DNA of 46,320 nucleotides from Planctomycetaceae bacterium (GTDB lineage Bacteria > Planctomycetota > Planctomycetia > Pirellulales > Pirellulaceae), in the NCBI GenBank assembly GCA_002724245.1, contig PBOG01000054.1:1-46320 (forward strand), in the 5' to 3' direction. Below the pieces are notes generated by a model. The model worked only from the letters and a program-made list of their open reading frames with translations, searched no databases and was not told where the DNA came from. Position 1 is the stretch's first letter; each line of letters starts with the position of its first letter. The position numbers were made by a program, and so were the translations under genes. Positions 32,709-40,928 of this stretch are shown in pieces.

Positions 32709-35135
32709 TCAAGATGTCGGTGTAACCACTTCTTGAACCTCAAAGGTGTCTGCCGACTCTCTGATTATAATGTCTCGATTTACGGGGAGTTGTTGCATTT
32801 CCTGGACCTTCCCGGTGGGCCAACGAATTTCGATGCGGTCAATTTGTGTTACGTCTCCGACACCAATCAGCAATTGGGGAGGGCCTTGTCCCATAAAAGG
32901 GTTCGGCGCGAACAGATCACGGACAATCTGTCGGCTGCCACAGTGGAGGATGACGCGAGAACCAATAGCAGGCCGGTTACTGGTTTTGCCGACGAGATGC
33001 AGACGCACCCAGTGACGTGGTGGAAACCGGTTCAGGAACAAACGCAAAGGTCCACCACCTACCGAGCAAACCAGCAAGTCGACTGCCCCGTCACGATTGA
33101 AGTCCGCGGCCACCACTGACCGTGAATCCGCATCGATGTCGGCTGCGGATGCGAACGAAGCATCCAGGAATGGATTGTTTGGAACGTTCAAGTAGAGGCG
33201 ATTCGGTTCAAAGGCGCTCAGGTTTTTGCGTTCGGCAGGCATCGTGAAAGGGTTAGCTACCCAAAATTCACCAGCTTCTTCATCCAGCGTTCCTAGCTGA
33301 GGTAATTTTTCGGTGCGGTCTAAAGGCTGTGTCACGACAGCCCGCCAGAGACACGTTCACCCATCCGGTTTGTGGCGATCAAACGAGATAAATCCGGTCG
33401 TCGCGTAGAGGTCGAGCCAGCCATCCGAGTCGAGGTCAGCCATCGCTGGTGCGTAGGCCCAGCCGACTGCGTTGACCCCGGCCTCGTCACTGGATTCGCG
33501 GTAGGCGCCTGCGGCGCGGTTAGAATACAGGCGGTTTCCGGCACATGACCCTTGAATCTGTTGGAAGATCCCGGCAGGGTAATCTTCCTCGGATACATGT
33601 GCGATGATCCTGCGGCCCATCTTTGAGTACATGTTGGCCACGTAGAGATCCGACTGTCCGTCATTGTTCAGGTCCCCGGCGGCGACTGCCATGCTGGTGG
33701 CGAAATCGCTGGTACCGGAAGCTTCAGAAAGGTCTTCGAACGTGCCGTCGCCGCGATTGCGCAGCAGAACATTGTTACCGAAGTCGTTGGCCAGGTAGAG
33801 GTCTGGGTAGTGGTCCTGGTCAAAAAAGAACCAGCATGCACCAAGCGTGTGTCGGCGGCCGCCACTGTAACCTTGTGAGGCGGAAACCAGTCGGAAACGA
33901 CCATTTCCTTCATTATGCCACAGTTGATTTTCGGCTCCCGACTGGTTGTCGCCAACCCACTGCTGCTCTCCTTGGTGGAGGCTTTCAAAGCCTCGCTGGT
34001 ACTGCACGTAAAGGTCGAGATAGCCATCACAGTCGTAGTCCGCGATCTGACAGCCCATTGATTGACGATGGAACCGTAATCCAGAAGCTGCGGTCACATC
34101 GACAAAACGCTTTCCGGCTTCGTTGTGATACAGTCGATTTCCCAATAGCAGGTCGCTGAAACCGTCGTTATCGTAATCGATCCATCCAGCAACGTAGGTA
34201 CGAGGATCTGCCGTGGTGCGGATGCCAAGGGAAGCGGCGACATCCTGGAAACGCTGGCCTTCAACAAACTTCAACAGGAAAAATTTTCCATCAAAGCACG
34301 AAAGCGCGATGTCCAGCCATCCGTCATGGTCGTAGTCCTCGACGGCCATCTGATAGCGATAGTCTTCGGGAACTCCGTCGATAAGCGACCAGTTATCGAC
34401 GAGTTCGAGTTCTGCCAAACCCAGTTTTTCGGTTGTCTCCTCCATCAGGGTTTGCTGCGAGATGCATTCGAGGATCTGCGTGATTTTCCAGCGGGTGATT
34501 ACCGCCTCTTTTTCAAGTTCCTGATCTTCCTGAAAACAGCAGGTAACGTCATGTTCCGACTGCAGCTTGATTTGTTCGCCAGATTTGCCCTCACCGTATG
34601 CCGTCAGCAGTAGCCTGGCTTGCCAGGCGTCGGGCGAATTCGTGGCACGATCGATGGACAGTACCCGGAGCTTGGGTTGTTGGATTTCCTGAAACTTGTC
34701 GAACCACGCGACCAGGTGACTTGCCAGTTGCGGTCCCGTGGCAGCTTGGGATGCATTGTCATCTTCTGACCAGACAGTTTCACTCAACACACTGTGTGAG
34801 CGGGTTTGTGGCTGATCAAGCACCAGCGTGGAGCCTGTAAAAGATGTTGCAAAGAGGGTTTGCAGTTGCGCAGCGTCGCGGGCTTTCCAGGCATCGACAA
34901 AGCGGGTCGCAAAACGATTCTCTAACTCAAAGCTGGTGTGTTCCGCGTCCCATATGTGCTGCTGTTTGACGGGATCGAGAACGACTTTGACGTCAGAAGT
35001 TTTGGTGTTCAATTCGCCGGTTGATTCAGGTGTAACATCGATGGCTTCTGGTCCGTCCGTCTGGCGGGCACCGCAGCCACCGCATAGCAGCAGTCCCACG
35101 AGGACGGCGGTGGATAATTGGATAGGAATGGCCAT
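32709..35135 (-). CDS. FG-GAP/VCBS propeller-ASPIC protein, probable selenoprotein (UGA at 33357-33359)
   Basis: Read through one UGA, this is an 808-residue protein. The N-terminus (hydrophobic S-T-A-V-L-V-G-L-L-L-C-G-G-C) is a signal peptide, possibly of lipoprotein type. An NTF2-like region (about 60-240) precedes a calcium-loop beta-propeller (D-Y-D-H-D-G, D-Y-D-N-D-G, D-L-N-N-D-G). The UGA (residue 593) is in K-P-D-G-U-T-C-L-W-R-A-V-V. It is followed by a further blade (D-S-R-S-V-V-A-A-D-F-N-R-D-G) and the ASPIC/UnbV domain (A-I-G-S-R-V-I-L, W-P-T-G-K-V). I chose the ATG at 35135; ATG 35150 and a longer frame to 35369 exist but would place sequence before the signal peptide. A small lipoprotein gene lies 148 bases upstream. 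Function unknown. Confidence 0.8.
33325..33342 (-). promoter_or_regulatory. Candidate SECIS hairpin, first propeller gene
   Basis: GGCUGU and ACAGCC form six perfect pairs around the loop CGUGAC, which begins 20 nt after the UGA; a flanking G-U pair can extend the stem. The second loop base is G. Position and stem are shared with the paralogue although the loop and codons differ. Confidence 0.58.
33357..33359 (-). other. In-frame UGA, probable selenocysteine codon (U-T-C)
   Basis: TGA on the minus strand lies between K-P-D-G and T-C-L-W-R in one continuous frame. It aligns with the UGA of the downstream paralogue. Confidence 0.78.
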
Positions 35136-35283
35136 CGAACTTATCAGCATCCGGTTGAACTGCGCAACGAACCGAGCACAACTTCCAGGACAAATAGAGA
35201 ACACCGCCAACCCCGCACCCTGTTCAAGGGTCACGAAGCTGGCGGTGCACTGTTTGACAGTTGAAATAAAGAACGCACGGAAA

Positions 35284-35562
35284 TTACTCGTCAGAGTTCT
35301 TTTCCGTTGCCGCGCCAGCACTTCCAGCATCAGCGCCAGTGATTTCACCAGCGTCGGCGCCAGCGTCACCGGCCATTTGTTTGCCCATGCCGGCGCTCAT
35401 TTCCATCTGCTTCTTGATTTGATCTTCACTCTGCACGGTATCAGTTCCACCGACACCATATTTTTCGGCTTCGGCATTACCCTCGGCGCTTCCACCACCG
35501 CCACCACAGCCGAGAGAAAAGGCCGCTGAAAGTACGGCAACGAAGGCTAGGCTACGAATCAT
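35284..35562 (-). CDS. Small lipoprotein, planctomycete type
   Basis: This 92-residue protein starts M-I-R-S-L-A-F-V-A-V-L-S-A-A-F-S-L-G-C, a classic signal peptide II with lipidated cysteine at 19, followed by a run of glycines. The rest is hydrophilic, with Ala, Gly, Glu and Met (Q-S-E-D-Q-I-K-K-Q-M-E-M-S-A-G-M) and no recognisable domain. GGGAG lies seven bases before the ATG. It stands between the TPR gene (115-base gap) and the first propeller selenoprotein candidate, all on the same strand. Similar small glycine-rich lipoproteins are common in planctomycetes; the role is unknown. Confidence 0.75.
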   Translation of the reverse strand: MIRSLAFVAVLSAAFSLGCGGGGGSAEGNAEAEKYGVGGTDTVQSEDQIKKQMEMSAGMGKQMAGDAGADAGEITGADAGSAGAATEKNSDE

Positions 35563-35677
35563 CAGACATCTCCCATGGAAAAGAAAACAAGGACTATTCG
35601 CTTCACGTATAAGATGCTCGGGAACGCTAAATTATTCCCACGAGCTTCTATTATTCTCGGATCTGAAGCCATAAAGC

Positions 35678-37180
35678 TCAAGGGGCCCCAGATTTAGTCG
35701 GTTGTTCGCCAGTCGGTTGTTCGCCAGTCGGTGCGAAGGGAACAGCGGGGGAGTTGGCGGGCTCTGCGGGCCTGATTTCTTGCTTGGGCGGTTCTCCGTA
35801 TTTTTCCACCAGTGCGAACTGGTCCTGCCACGCTTTGGCTTCGCGCTGCATTCCCAGGTCCGTATAGAACTTGACCATGATGTTGTAGCAATCTCGCGTG
35901 CCGAGATTGGCCAGCGCGTCACGTACCTGGGAGTGTTGTTCGCGTTCCATAAGTTTCTCTATTTGCTTGGCCTTTTCAAGCTCTTTTTGCGCTTCCTGAT
36001 GTTTTTGCAGTTTTTGGAGGCAAGTTTTCTTGCGATGACGGGTTTGCCAGTCGACCGGGCCGGGCCAGGAGGCCAACGCCTGTTCGAAAAGATTAGCGGC
36101 TTGTTCGTCGTCGTCATCCAGTTCGGAGAGCAGCACAGCTTGCCACTTGAAATAATCGTACCCTTTTTGGGCGGTGGGCCATCGCTTGAATGCTTCACGG
36201 GCTTCGTCGTATTGGCCCAGATCGGTCAGGCAGCGAATCAGCGTAGCGACGAAGAAGGGATCTTCGAACCGTTTGTCACCGAGTTTTTCGGCCGCTTCAT
36301 CCAGCATGCGTTTGGCAAAATTGGGATCGGTTTCGTCGAGGAACCACTTGGCCAGGGCGGCATGGGCGACAGGCCAGGTGGGTTCGACCTTGCGGAAATA
36401 ATCAAACCGTTCGTACTCATTGTCGCTACTGGGAACTTCTTCGGTGCCCAGCAAACCCATCTGTCTTTCCAACATCAGGTTGGCCGTCGGGGCAAAAAAC
36501 TGTGTCATGTACCATTGACGCAAGCGGACCGGCCGTCGGTCTGGATGGGTCAATTCGTAGACACGCCAAAAGATTTCTTCAGACCAGTCGGCACGCCCTG
36601 TCAGTTCCAACAGTTTCCAGAGCAGGAAGTGCGATTCTTCATCCTTAGGGTTGAGCTTGATCGCTTCACGCAATGCACTCTCGGCCAAGCCCAGTTTGTG
36701 TACCATCATCAGGTACAATTTTCCCTCTTTAGCCCGAGCCTGGGCGCCTTGAGGCGCTTCGCTGGGAATGTTCCGCAATTGGGTCAACGCCTCTTTCACA
36801 GCATCTTCATGGGTCAGGCTTTCGTCGTGGATCAAGGCCTCCACAAGCAGCAGCTGTGCGTCTCCATCACTGGAGAATAAGGGGAACTGCAAGTACTCTT
36901 CCAGTTCGAGTCGCGCGTGCTTCCACAGGTTGGGGAGGTTCTCTTCCTGCGCGCGTTCGATCATCTTTTCGGCGCGGGCACGGTTCCCGAAGGTCTGCAT
37001 CCCCAACCAGCTAAAGGCTCCTGTAACCAAGACGAGAAGAACAAGCCCTGTCAGAAGCAGTGGCTTCCTGGAGGGAGTTGCACTCGCCGTATCCCCAGTC
37101 ACAGATGGTGCGGAATCATGGGAAACAGTTTCAACGTCGATGGGATTCGTGGAAGATTCGCGAGGCTCAGTCATGATCAA
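35678..37180 (-). CDS. Membrane-anchored TPR-repeat protein
   Basis: The protein has 500 residues. The first 38 are hydrophilic and cytoplasmic, then comes one membrane helix (about 41-60). After that there are about 380 residues of helical repeats of the tetratricopeptide type, such as L-G-L-A-E-S-A-L-R-E-A-I-K-L-N-P and D-L-G-Q-Y-D-E-A-R-E-A-F-K-R-W-P. A charged coiled-coil region (Q-E-A-Q-K-E-L-E-K-A-K-Q) follows near residue 405. The C-terminus is proline-rich with a perfect direct repeat of G-E-Q-P-T. Its ATG overlaps the stop of the last tandem propeller gene by four bases (ATGA), so it is probably translated with that series. TPR regions bind partner proteins; here the obvious candidates are the propeller proteins. 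Confidence 0.82.
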   Translation of the reverse strand: MIMTEPRESSTNPIDVETVSHDSAPSVTGDTASATPSRKPLLLTGLVLLVLVTGAFSWLGMQTFGNRARAEKMIERAQEENLPNLWKHARLELEEYLQFPLFSSDGDAQLLLVEALIHDESLTHEDAVKEALTQLRNIPSEAPQGAQARAKEGKLYLMMVHKLGLAESALREAIKLNPKDEESHFLLWKLLELTGRADWSEEIFWRVYELTHPDRRPVRLRQWYMTQFFAPTANLMLERQMGLLGTEEVPSSDNEYERFDYFRKVEPTWPVAHAALAKWFLDETDPNFAKRMLDEAAEKLGDKRFEDPFFVATLIRCLTDLGQYDEAREAFKRWPTAQKGYDYFKWQAVLLSELDDDDEQAANLFEQALASWPGPVDWQTRHRKKTCLQKLQKHQEAQKELEKAKQIEKLMEREQHSQVRDALANLGTRDCYNIMVKFYTDLGMQREAKAWQDQFALVEKYGEPPKQEIRPAEPANSPAVPFAPTGEQPTGEQPTKSGAP

Positions 37181-39084
37181 TCTCTGGTGTGTACGGACTG
37201 CGGTTCCGTTCCTTCGATTATAAGCCAGTAGCGATTAGTGCCAAGTTCTGACCAGTGGTCAACTCGCCCGGACGGCCAGTAGATGTCCAGCTCAACCTGC
37301 GTGACCGCTTCGCTCAGCCCAATCAGAAGACGTGGATCATTCGTCGATGCGTAACTGCCACCCGCGGTGATCAGTTTGGTGATTGTGATGTTTGGGGCGG
37401 TTACAACGACGCGGCCTCCCACTGGTGGCACTCGGTCGGCAGTACGCAAGTCCAACCCGAGAAACGGGCGGCCGTCGGTCGCGGTTTCATTGCGCAACAA
37501 CGCAGTGTTTTTGTACAAGTGGCTGATCGCGAGGTCGAGGTCGCCGTCGTTATCGTAGTCCCCGCCCGCAACCCCTCGTCCGACCCATTCTTGCCGGAAA
37601 TAAGTGCCCGCCGACTTGGAGATGTCGTCAAATTGTCCCTTGCCGTTGTTGCGGAAGAACTGCGGTGTCATGGCGTAGGGGTCGTAGTTTGGTCCCAGGA
37701 CATGGCCGTTCGTCGCGAACAGGTCGAGCCAGCCGTCACGGTCGTAATCGAATGTGACAGTGCCGAAACCTAACGTGTGGTAGCTGTGCTGTGCGATCTG
37801 CGTGCCTTTGCTCACATCCTGAAACCGCAACTGCCCGTGGTTGCGGTAGAGTGTGTTCTTGTGGTTGTAGAAATGGGTCAGGAACAAGTCGCTCCAGCCA
37901 TCGCGGTCAAAATCTCCGCAGGCAATTCCCATCGACGCCTCCACATAGCCCTGGTCGTCGACAGCAGCACCAGCGGCGGCGGCGATTTCCAAAAAGGGTG
38001 TCGATGCAGAATTGCTGTCTTGCAGCAAGAACGCGGGGCGACTGCGTGTGTACAGCAGGTTGGGTGACAGGTCATTGCCCACATAGAGTTCGGGTTGCAG
38101 GTCATTGTCGAGGTCGGCCGCCAAGGCGACGAGTCCTTTGCCCACTGTGCCGGCGAATCCAAATGATTTTGCCGACTCGGAGAATTGTCCATTACCCAGA
38201 TTGATAAAAAGCCGGTCGGGTAGGCCCGAGAATTCGCCGGGGCCGCAGAAGACGGGTTGCCCATTGACGTCACAGGTCTTGCTTTTTTGAAATGACCAAT
38301 CGATGTAGTTGACGACAAACAAGTCAAGATCGCGGTCCCCATCGATGTCGAACCAGACCCCGCCAAATCCCCACAACGGGTCACCGACACCAGCGGTATC
38401 GGTCACATCGTCAAACGTGCCGTCGCCGTTGTTGTGAAGCAGTGTATTGGTACCAAAATTGGTCAAGTAAAGGTCGGGAAAGCCGTCGGCGTCAAAGTCC
38501 CCGACGGCCACAGCGTGGCCGTACCCTTTGTGGTGCCCATTGGCGGTGACACCGACCTCGGCGAATTTTTGCTGCCCTAGATTACGGAACAGATGGTTGA
38601 CAAAGTCTCCCGACTGCGACCCGGGGCCTTGCAGACTGCTGCCGTTGACGAGGTACAAATCCAGACAGCCGTCGCCGTCGTAGTCGACCCATGCGGCTCC
38701 CCCCCCCATCGATTCTGGGAGAAAGAAGCGGCCTTCCACTTCGTCGTTGAAATATTGGAATTGGATACCGGCTTCGCTGGCGATGTCGACAAACTGAGGC
38801 GCAATGGAGAGTGCTGGCCCCGGCGGTTTGGGTCTTTCCTTGGGAGGTGTTGAATTTCTGAGTTCTTCAAATTCAGCGGGTGACAGGTTTGTGAACACAT
38901 CGTCCACCGTTTCCGGGGCACGGTTGCAACCGCACAGATGCCCTAGCAAGGCTGCCAGCAAGCACGTGCTCCACGGGCGCATCGCCAGCCATCGCGGGGT
39001 GGTCCTCTCGCTGAATGTTGAGCTGCTCGACATCGTACTGCTCGGTGCAGGCTGTGGCGTGATCTGTGTGTGGAAGAGGCTCAT
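37177..39084 (-). CDS. FG-GAP/VCBS propeller-ASPIC/UnbV protein (tandem copy 4)
   Basis: The protein has 635 residues. After a long leader there is a lipoprotein-like segment (L-L-A-A-L-L-G-H-L-C-G-C) starting from an internal Met. The propeller begins F-V-D-I-A-S-E-A-G-I-Q-F-Q-Y and carries repeated calcium loops (D-Y-D-G-D-G-C-L-D-L-Y, D-F-D-A-D-G-F-P-D-L-Y). A Cys pair at about 270 and 278 lies before G-P-G-E-F and could be a disulfide. The ASPIC domain ends W-P-S-G-R-V-D. The ATG at 39084 is preferred because it overlaps the upstream stop by four bases, like its neighbours, although an ATG nearer the hydrophobic segment could be the true start. Human CRTAC1 shares this domain pair; the bacterial role is unknown. 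Confidence 0.87.
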   Translation of the reverse strand: MSLFHTQITPQPAPSSTMSSSSTFSERTTPRWLAMRPWSTCLLAALLGHLCGCNRAPETVDDVFTNLSPAEFEELRNSTPPKERPKPPGPALSIAPQFVDIASEAGIQFQYFNDEVEGRFFLPESMGGGAAWVDYDGDGCLDLYLVNGSSLQGPGSQSGDFVNHLFRNLGQQKFAEVGVTANGHHKGYGHAVAVGDFDADGFPDLYLTNFGTNTLLHNNGDGTFDDVTDTAGVGDPLWGFGGVWFDIDGDRDLDLFVVNYIDWSFQKSKTCDVNGQPVFCGPGEFSGLPDRLFINLGNGQFSESAKSFGFAGTVGKGLVALAADLDNDLQPELYVGNDLSPNLLYTRSRPAFLLQDSNSASTPFLEIAAAAGAAVDDQGYVEASMGIACGDFDRDGWSDLFLTHFYNHKNTLYRNHGQLRFQDVSKGTQIAQHSYHTLGFGTVTFDYDRDGWLDLFATNGHVLGPNYDPYAMTPQFFRNNGKGQFDDISKSAGTYFRQEWVGRGVAGGDYDNDGDLDLAISHLYKNTALLRNETATDGRPFLGLDLRTADRVPPVGGRVVVTAPNITITKLITAGGSYASTNDPRLLIGLSEAVTQVELDIYWPSGRVDHWSELGTNRYWLIIEGTEPQSVHTRD

Positions 39085-40928
39085 GGCGGATCCGATAATG
39101 GGAGGGGCATTTGCCCCTCGTGGATCAGCCAATAGCGATTGAGTTCCAGATTGGAAAAGTTGTCGACGCGACCGGACGGCCAGTGAATCTGCACGCTGAC
39201 AGGACCTGCAGTCGGGTCGACACCGAATAGCAAACGGTCGTCGTTACTACAGAGATAGGTGCCTCCTGCAATGATCGGGGTCCACTGTTCGAGTCGCGGT
39301 GTTTTCAACAGAACACGGCCGCCCACCGGTGGGACTCGTGAGGTGGTTCGCAACATCAGTCCCAGGAAAGCCCGTGTGGAGGTAGTTTCGTTCTGCAGCA
39401 AGCTCACAGGTCGGTCGAGGTGTGTGATCGCGAAGTCGAGATCTCCATCATTATCATAGTCGGCGGAACCGAGTCCTCGACCGAGCCAGAGTTCCTGAAA
39501 ATAGGCTCCGGCGTGATCGCTGATATCATCAAAACGCCCCTTCGTTGTATTGCGCAGCAGTTGCGGTCGCATTGCGCTGGGTTGATGCTCTGGCCCAAAC
39601 ACATGGCCGTTGGCAACGATCAGATCCAGCCAGCCATCGCGGTCGTAGTCAAACGCTGTGGTGCCAAACCCTAGTGTCTCCATGCTATGGATGGCGACCC
39701 GCGTCCGCTTGCTGTTATCTACGAACCGAAGGCCACCGAGGTTCTGGTAAAGTGTGTTCTTGGCAAGGTGAAAATGCGTGAGAAATAAATCGAAATGACT
39801 GTCGCGGTCGAAGTCTCCGACTGCGATACCCATGCTTGCCTCCAGGTAACCGACGTCACTGAACGCAGCACCCGATGCAGCACCAACATTGATGAACGGT
39901 TTCGCTTCGTTTTTTGCTGCGTCGTTTTGCGCTGCGTCGGCAAATGGAGGCCGGCTTTGCGTAAACAGAAAGTTCTCCGTCATATCGTTGGCCACATAGA
40001 CTTCGGCCTTAAGGTCCTGGTCGAGATCAACCGCAGTCACCGCCAAACCCTTTCCTTTGTCGCGCTGTAGTCCCCATGGGATCGCGGATTCGACGAACGT
40101 GCCATCGCCTTGATTGACGAATAATTTATCCGGGACTCCTTCATATTCACCCGGGCCACAGTAGATGTGGATTTTCTCCATGTCACAGATCTTGTTTCCC
40201 TTGATCGACCAGGTGATGTAGTCTGCGACGAAAAGATCGAGATCGTCATCGCCATCGACGTCGAACCAGGTTGCCCCGAAACTCCAGACAGGATCTTCCA
40301 CTCCTGCTTCACGTGTCACCGGTTCCAGAGTCCCATCGCCATTATTTCGGAGCAAAGCATTGGCGCCGAAATTGGTCAGATAGAGATCGTCAAACCCATC
40401 GCCGTCATAATCGCCAACGAAGCAACCGTGGCCGTAGCCGCGATGTGCTGCGTTGGACAGAGAAGAAATCTCTTCAAAGCGGCCTCCTTGATTTCGGTAG
40501 AGTCGATTTCCCGGGCTTTGGGCTTGCTGCTTGGGGTCTGCGAGCAAACCACCGTCCATGAGGTACATGTCCAGCCAACCATCGTTATCGAAATCGAACC
40601 AACCCACACCACCACCCATGATCTCCGGCAGGAAGAAGCGCCCCGGTTGTTGGTCGTTCTGGTAGAGAAAGTCGATGCCGACCGCTTGTGCCACATTGAC
40701 GAAGCGTGGCGTGACGTCGGGAGCGGGGGACGGTTGGGACCCGCTGGGGCCAACCGCTGGCGAATCGTCATTTCGCAAGCCAAATCCGCCGTCCTTGTTC
40801 TGTTCGATGGTCTCTCCGGGAAGGATAGAGACCGGGGATGATTGAGACTCCGGATCCGTAGTCTCTCCACATCCACTGGCAAAGGCCGCAGTCAGGACAA
40901 GGGTAGCCCACCGTAGCAAGTTTCTCAT
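39081..40928 (-). CDS. FG-GAP/VCBS propeller-ASPIC/UnbV lipoprotein (tandem copy 3)
   Basis: This 615-residue protein has a lipoprotein signal, with F-A-S-G-C placing the lipidated Cys at 20. A low-complexity linker leads to the propeller (F-V-N-V-A-Q-A-V-G-I-D-F-L-Y) with E-I-M-G-G-G-V-G-W-F-D-F-D-N-D-G and several more Asp-rich loops. The conserved Cys pair is at about 247 and 256 (C-D-M and Y-C-G-P-G-E-Y). The ASPIC domain has P-P-V-G-G-R-V-L-L and W-P-S-G-R-V-D. Start and stop overlap both neighbours by ATGA. Sequence between the blades differs enough from the other copies to show old duplication rather than a recent one. A surface or periplasmic location is expected. Confidence 0.88.
   Translation of the reverse strand: MRNLLRWATLVLTAAFASGCGETTDPESQSSPVSILPGETIEQNKDGGFGLRNDDSPAVGPSGSQPSPAPDVTPRFVNVAQAVGIDFLYQNDQQPGRFFLPEIMGGGVGWFDFDNDGWLDMYLMDGGLLADPKQQAQSPGNRLYRNQGGRFEEISSLSNAAHRGYGHGCFVGDYDGDGFDDLYLTNFGANALLRNNGDGTLEPVTREAGVEDPVWSFGATWFDVDGDDDLDLFVADYITWSIKGNKICDMEKIHIYCGPGEYEGVPDKLFVNQGDGTFVESAIPWGLQRDKGKGLAVTAVDLDQDLKAEVYVANDMTENFLFTQSRPPFADAAQNDAAKNEAKPFINVGAASGAAFSDVGYLEASMGIAVGDFDRDSHFDLFLTHFHLAKNTLYQNLGGLRFVDNSKRTRVAIHSMETLGFGTTAFDYDRDGWLDLIVANGHVFGPEHQPSAMRPQLLRNTTKGRFDDISDHAGAYFQELWLGRGLGSADYDNDGDLDFAITHLDRPVSLLQNETTSTRAFLGLMLRTTSRVPPVGGRVLLKTPRLEQWTPIIAGGTYLCSNDDRLLFGVDPTAGPVSVQIHWPSGRVDNFSNLELNRYWLIHEGQMPLPLSDPP

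Noticed and set aside
32709-33335. A separate 208-residue ASPIC-domain gene
   Set aside because: Same reason: it is the in-frame continuation after a UGA, with no convincing start signal and conserved sequence across the junction.
35702-36880. A 392-residue plus-strand open frame
   Set aside because: It is antisense to the TPR gene, which has a clear membrane anchor, TPR repeats and a coupled start.
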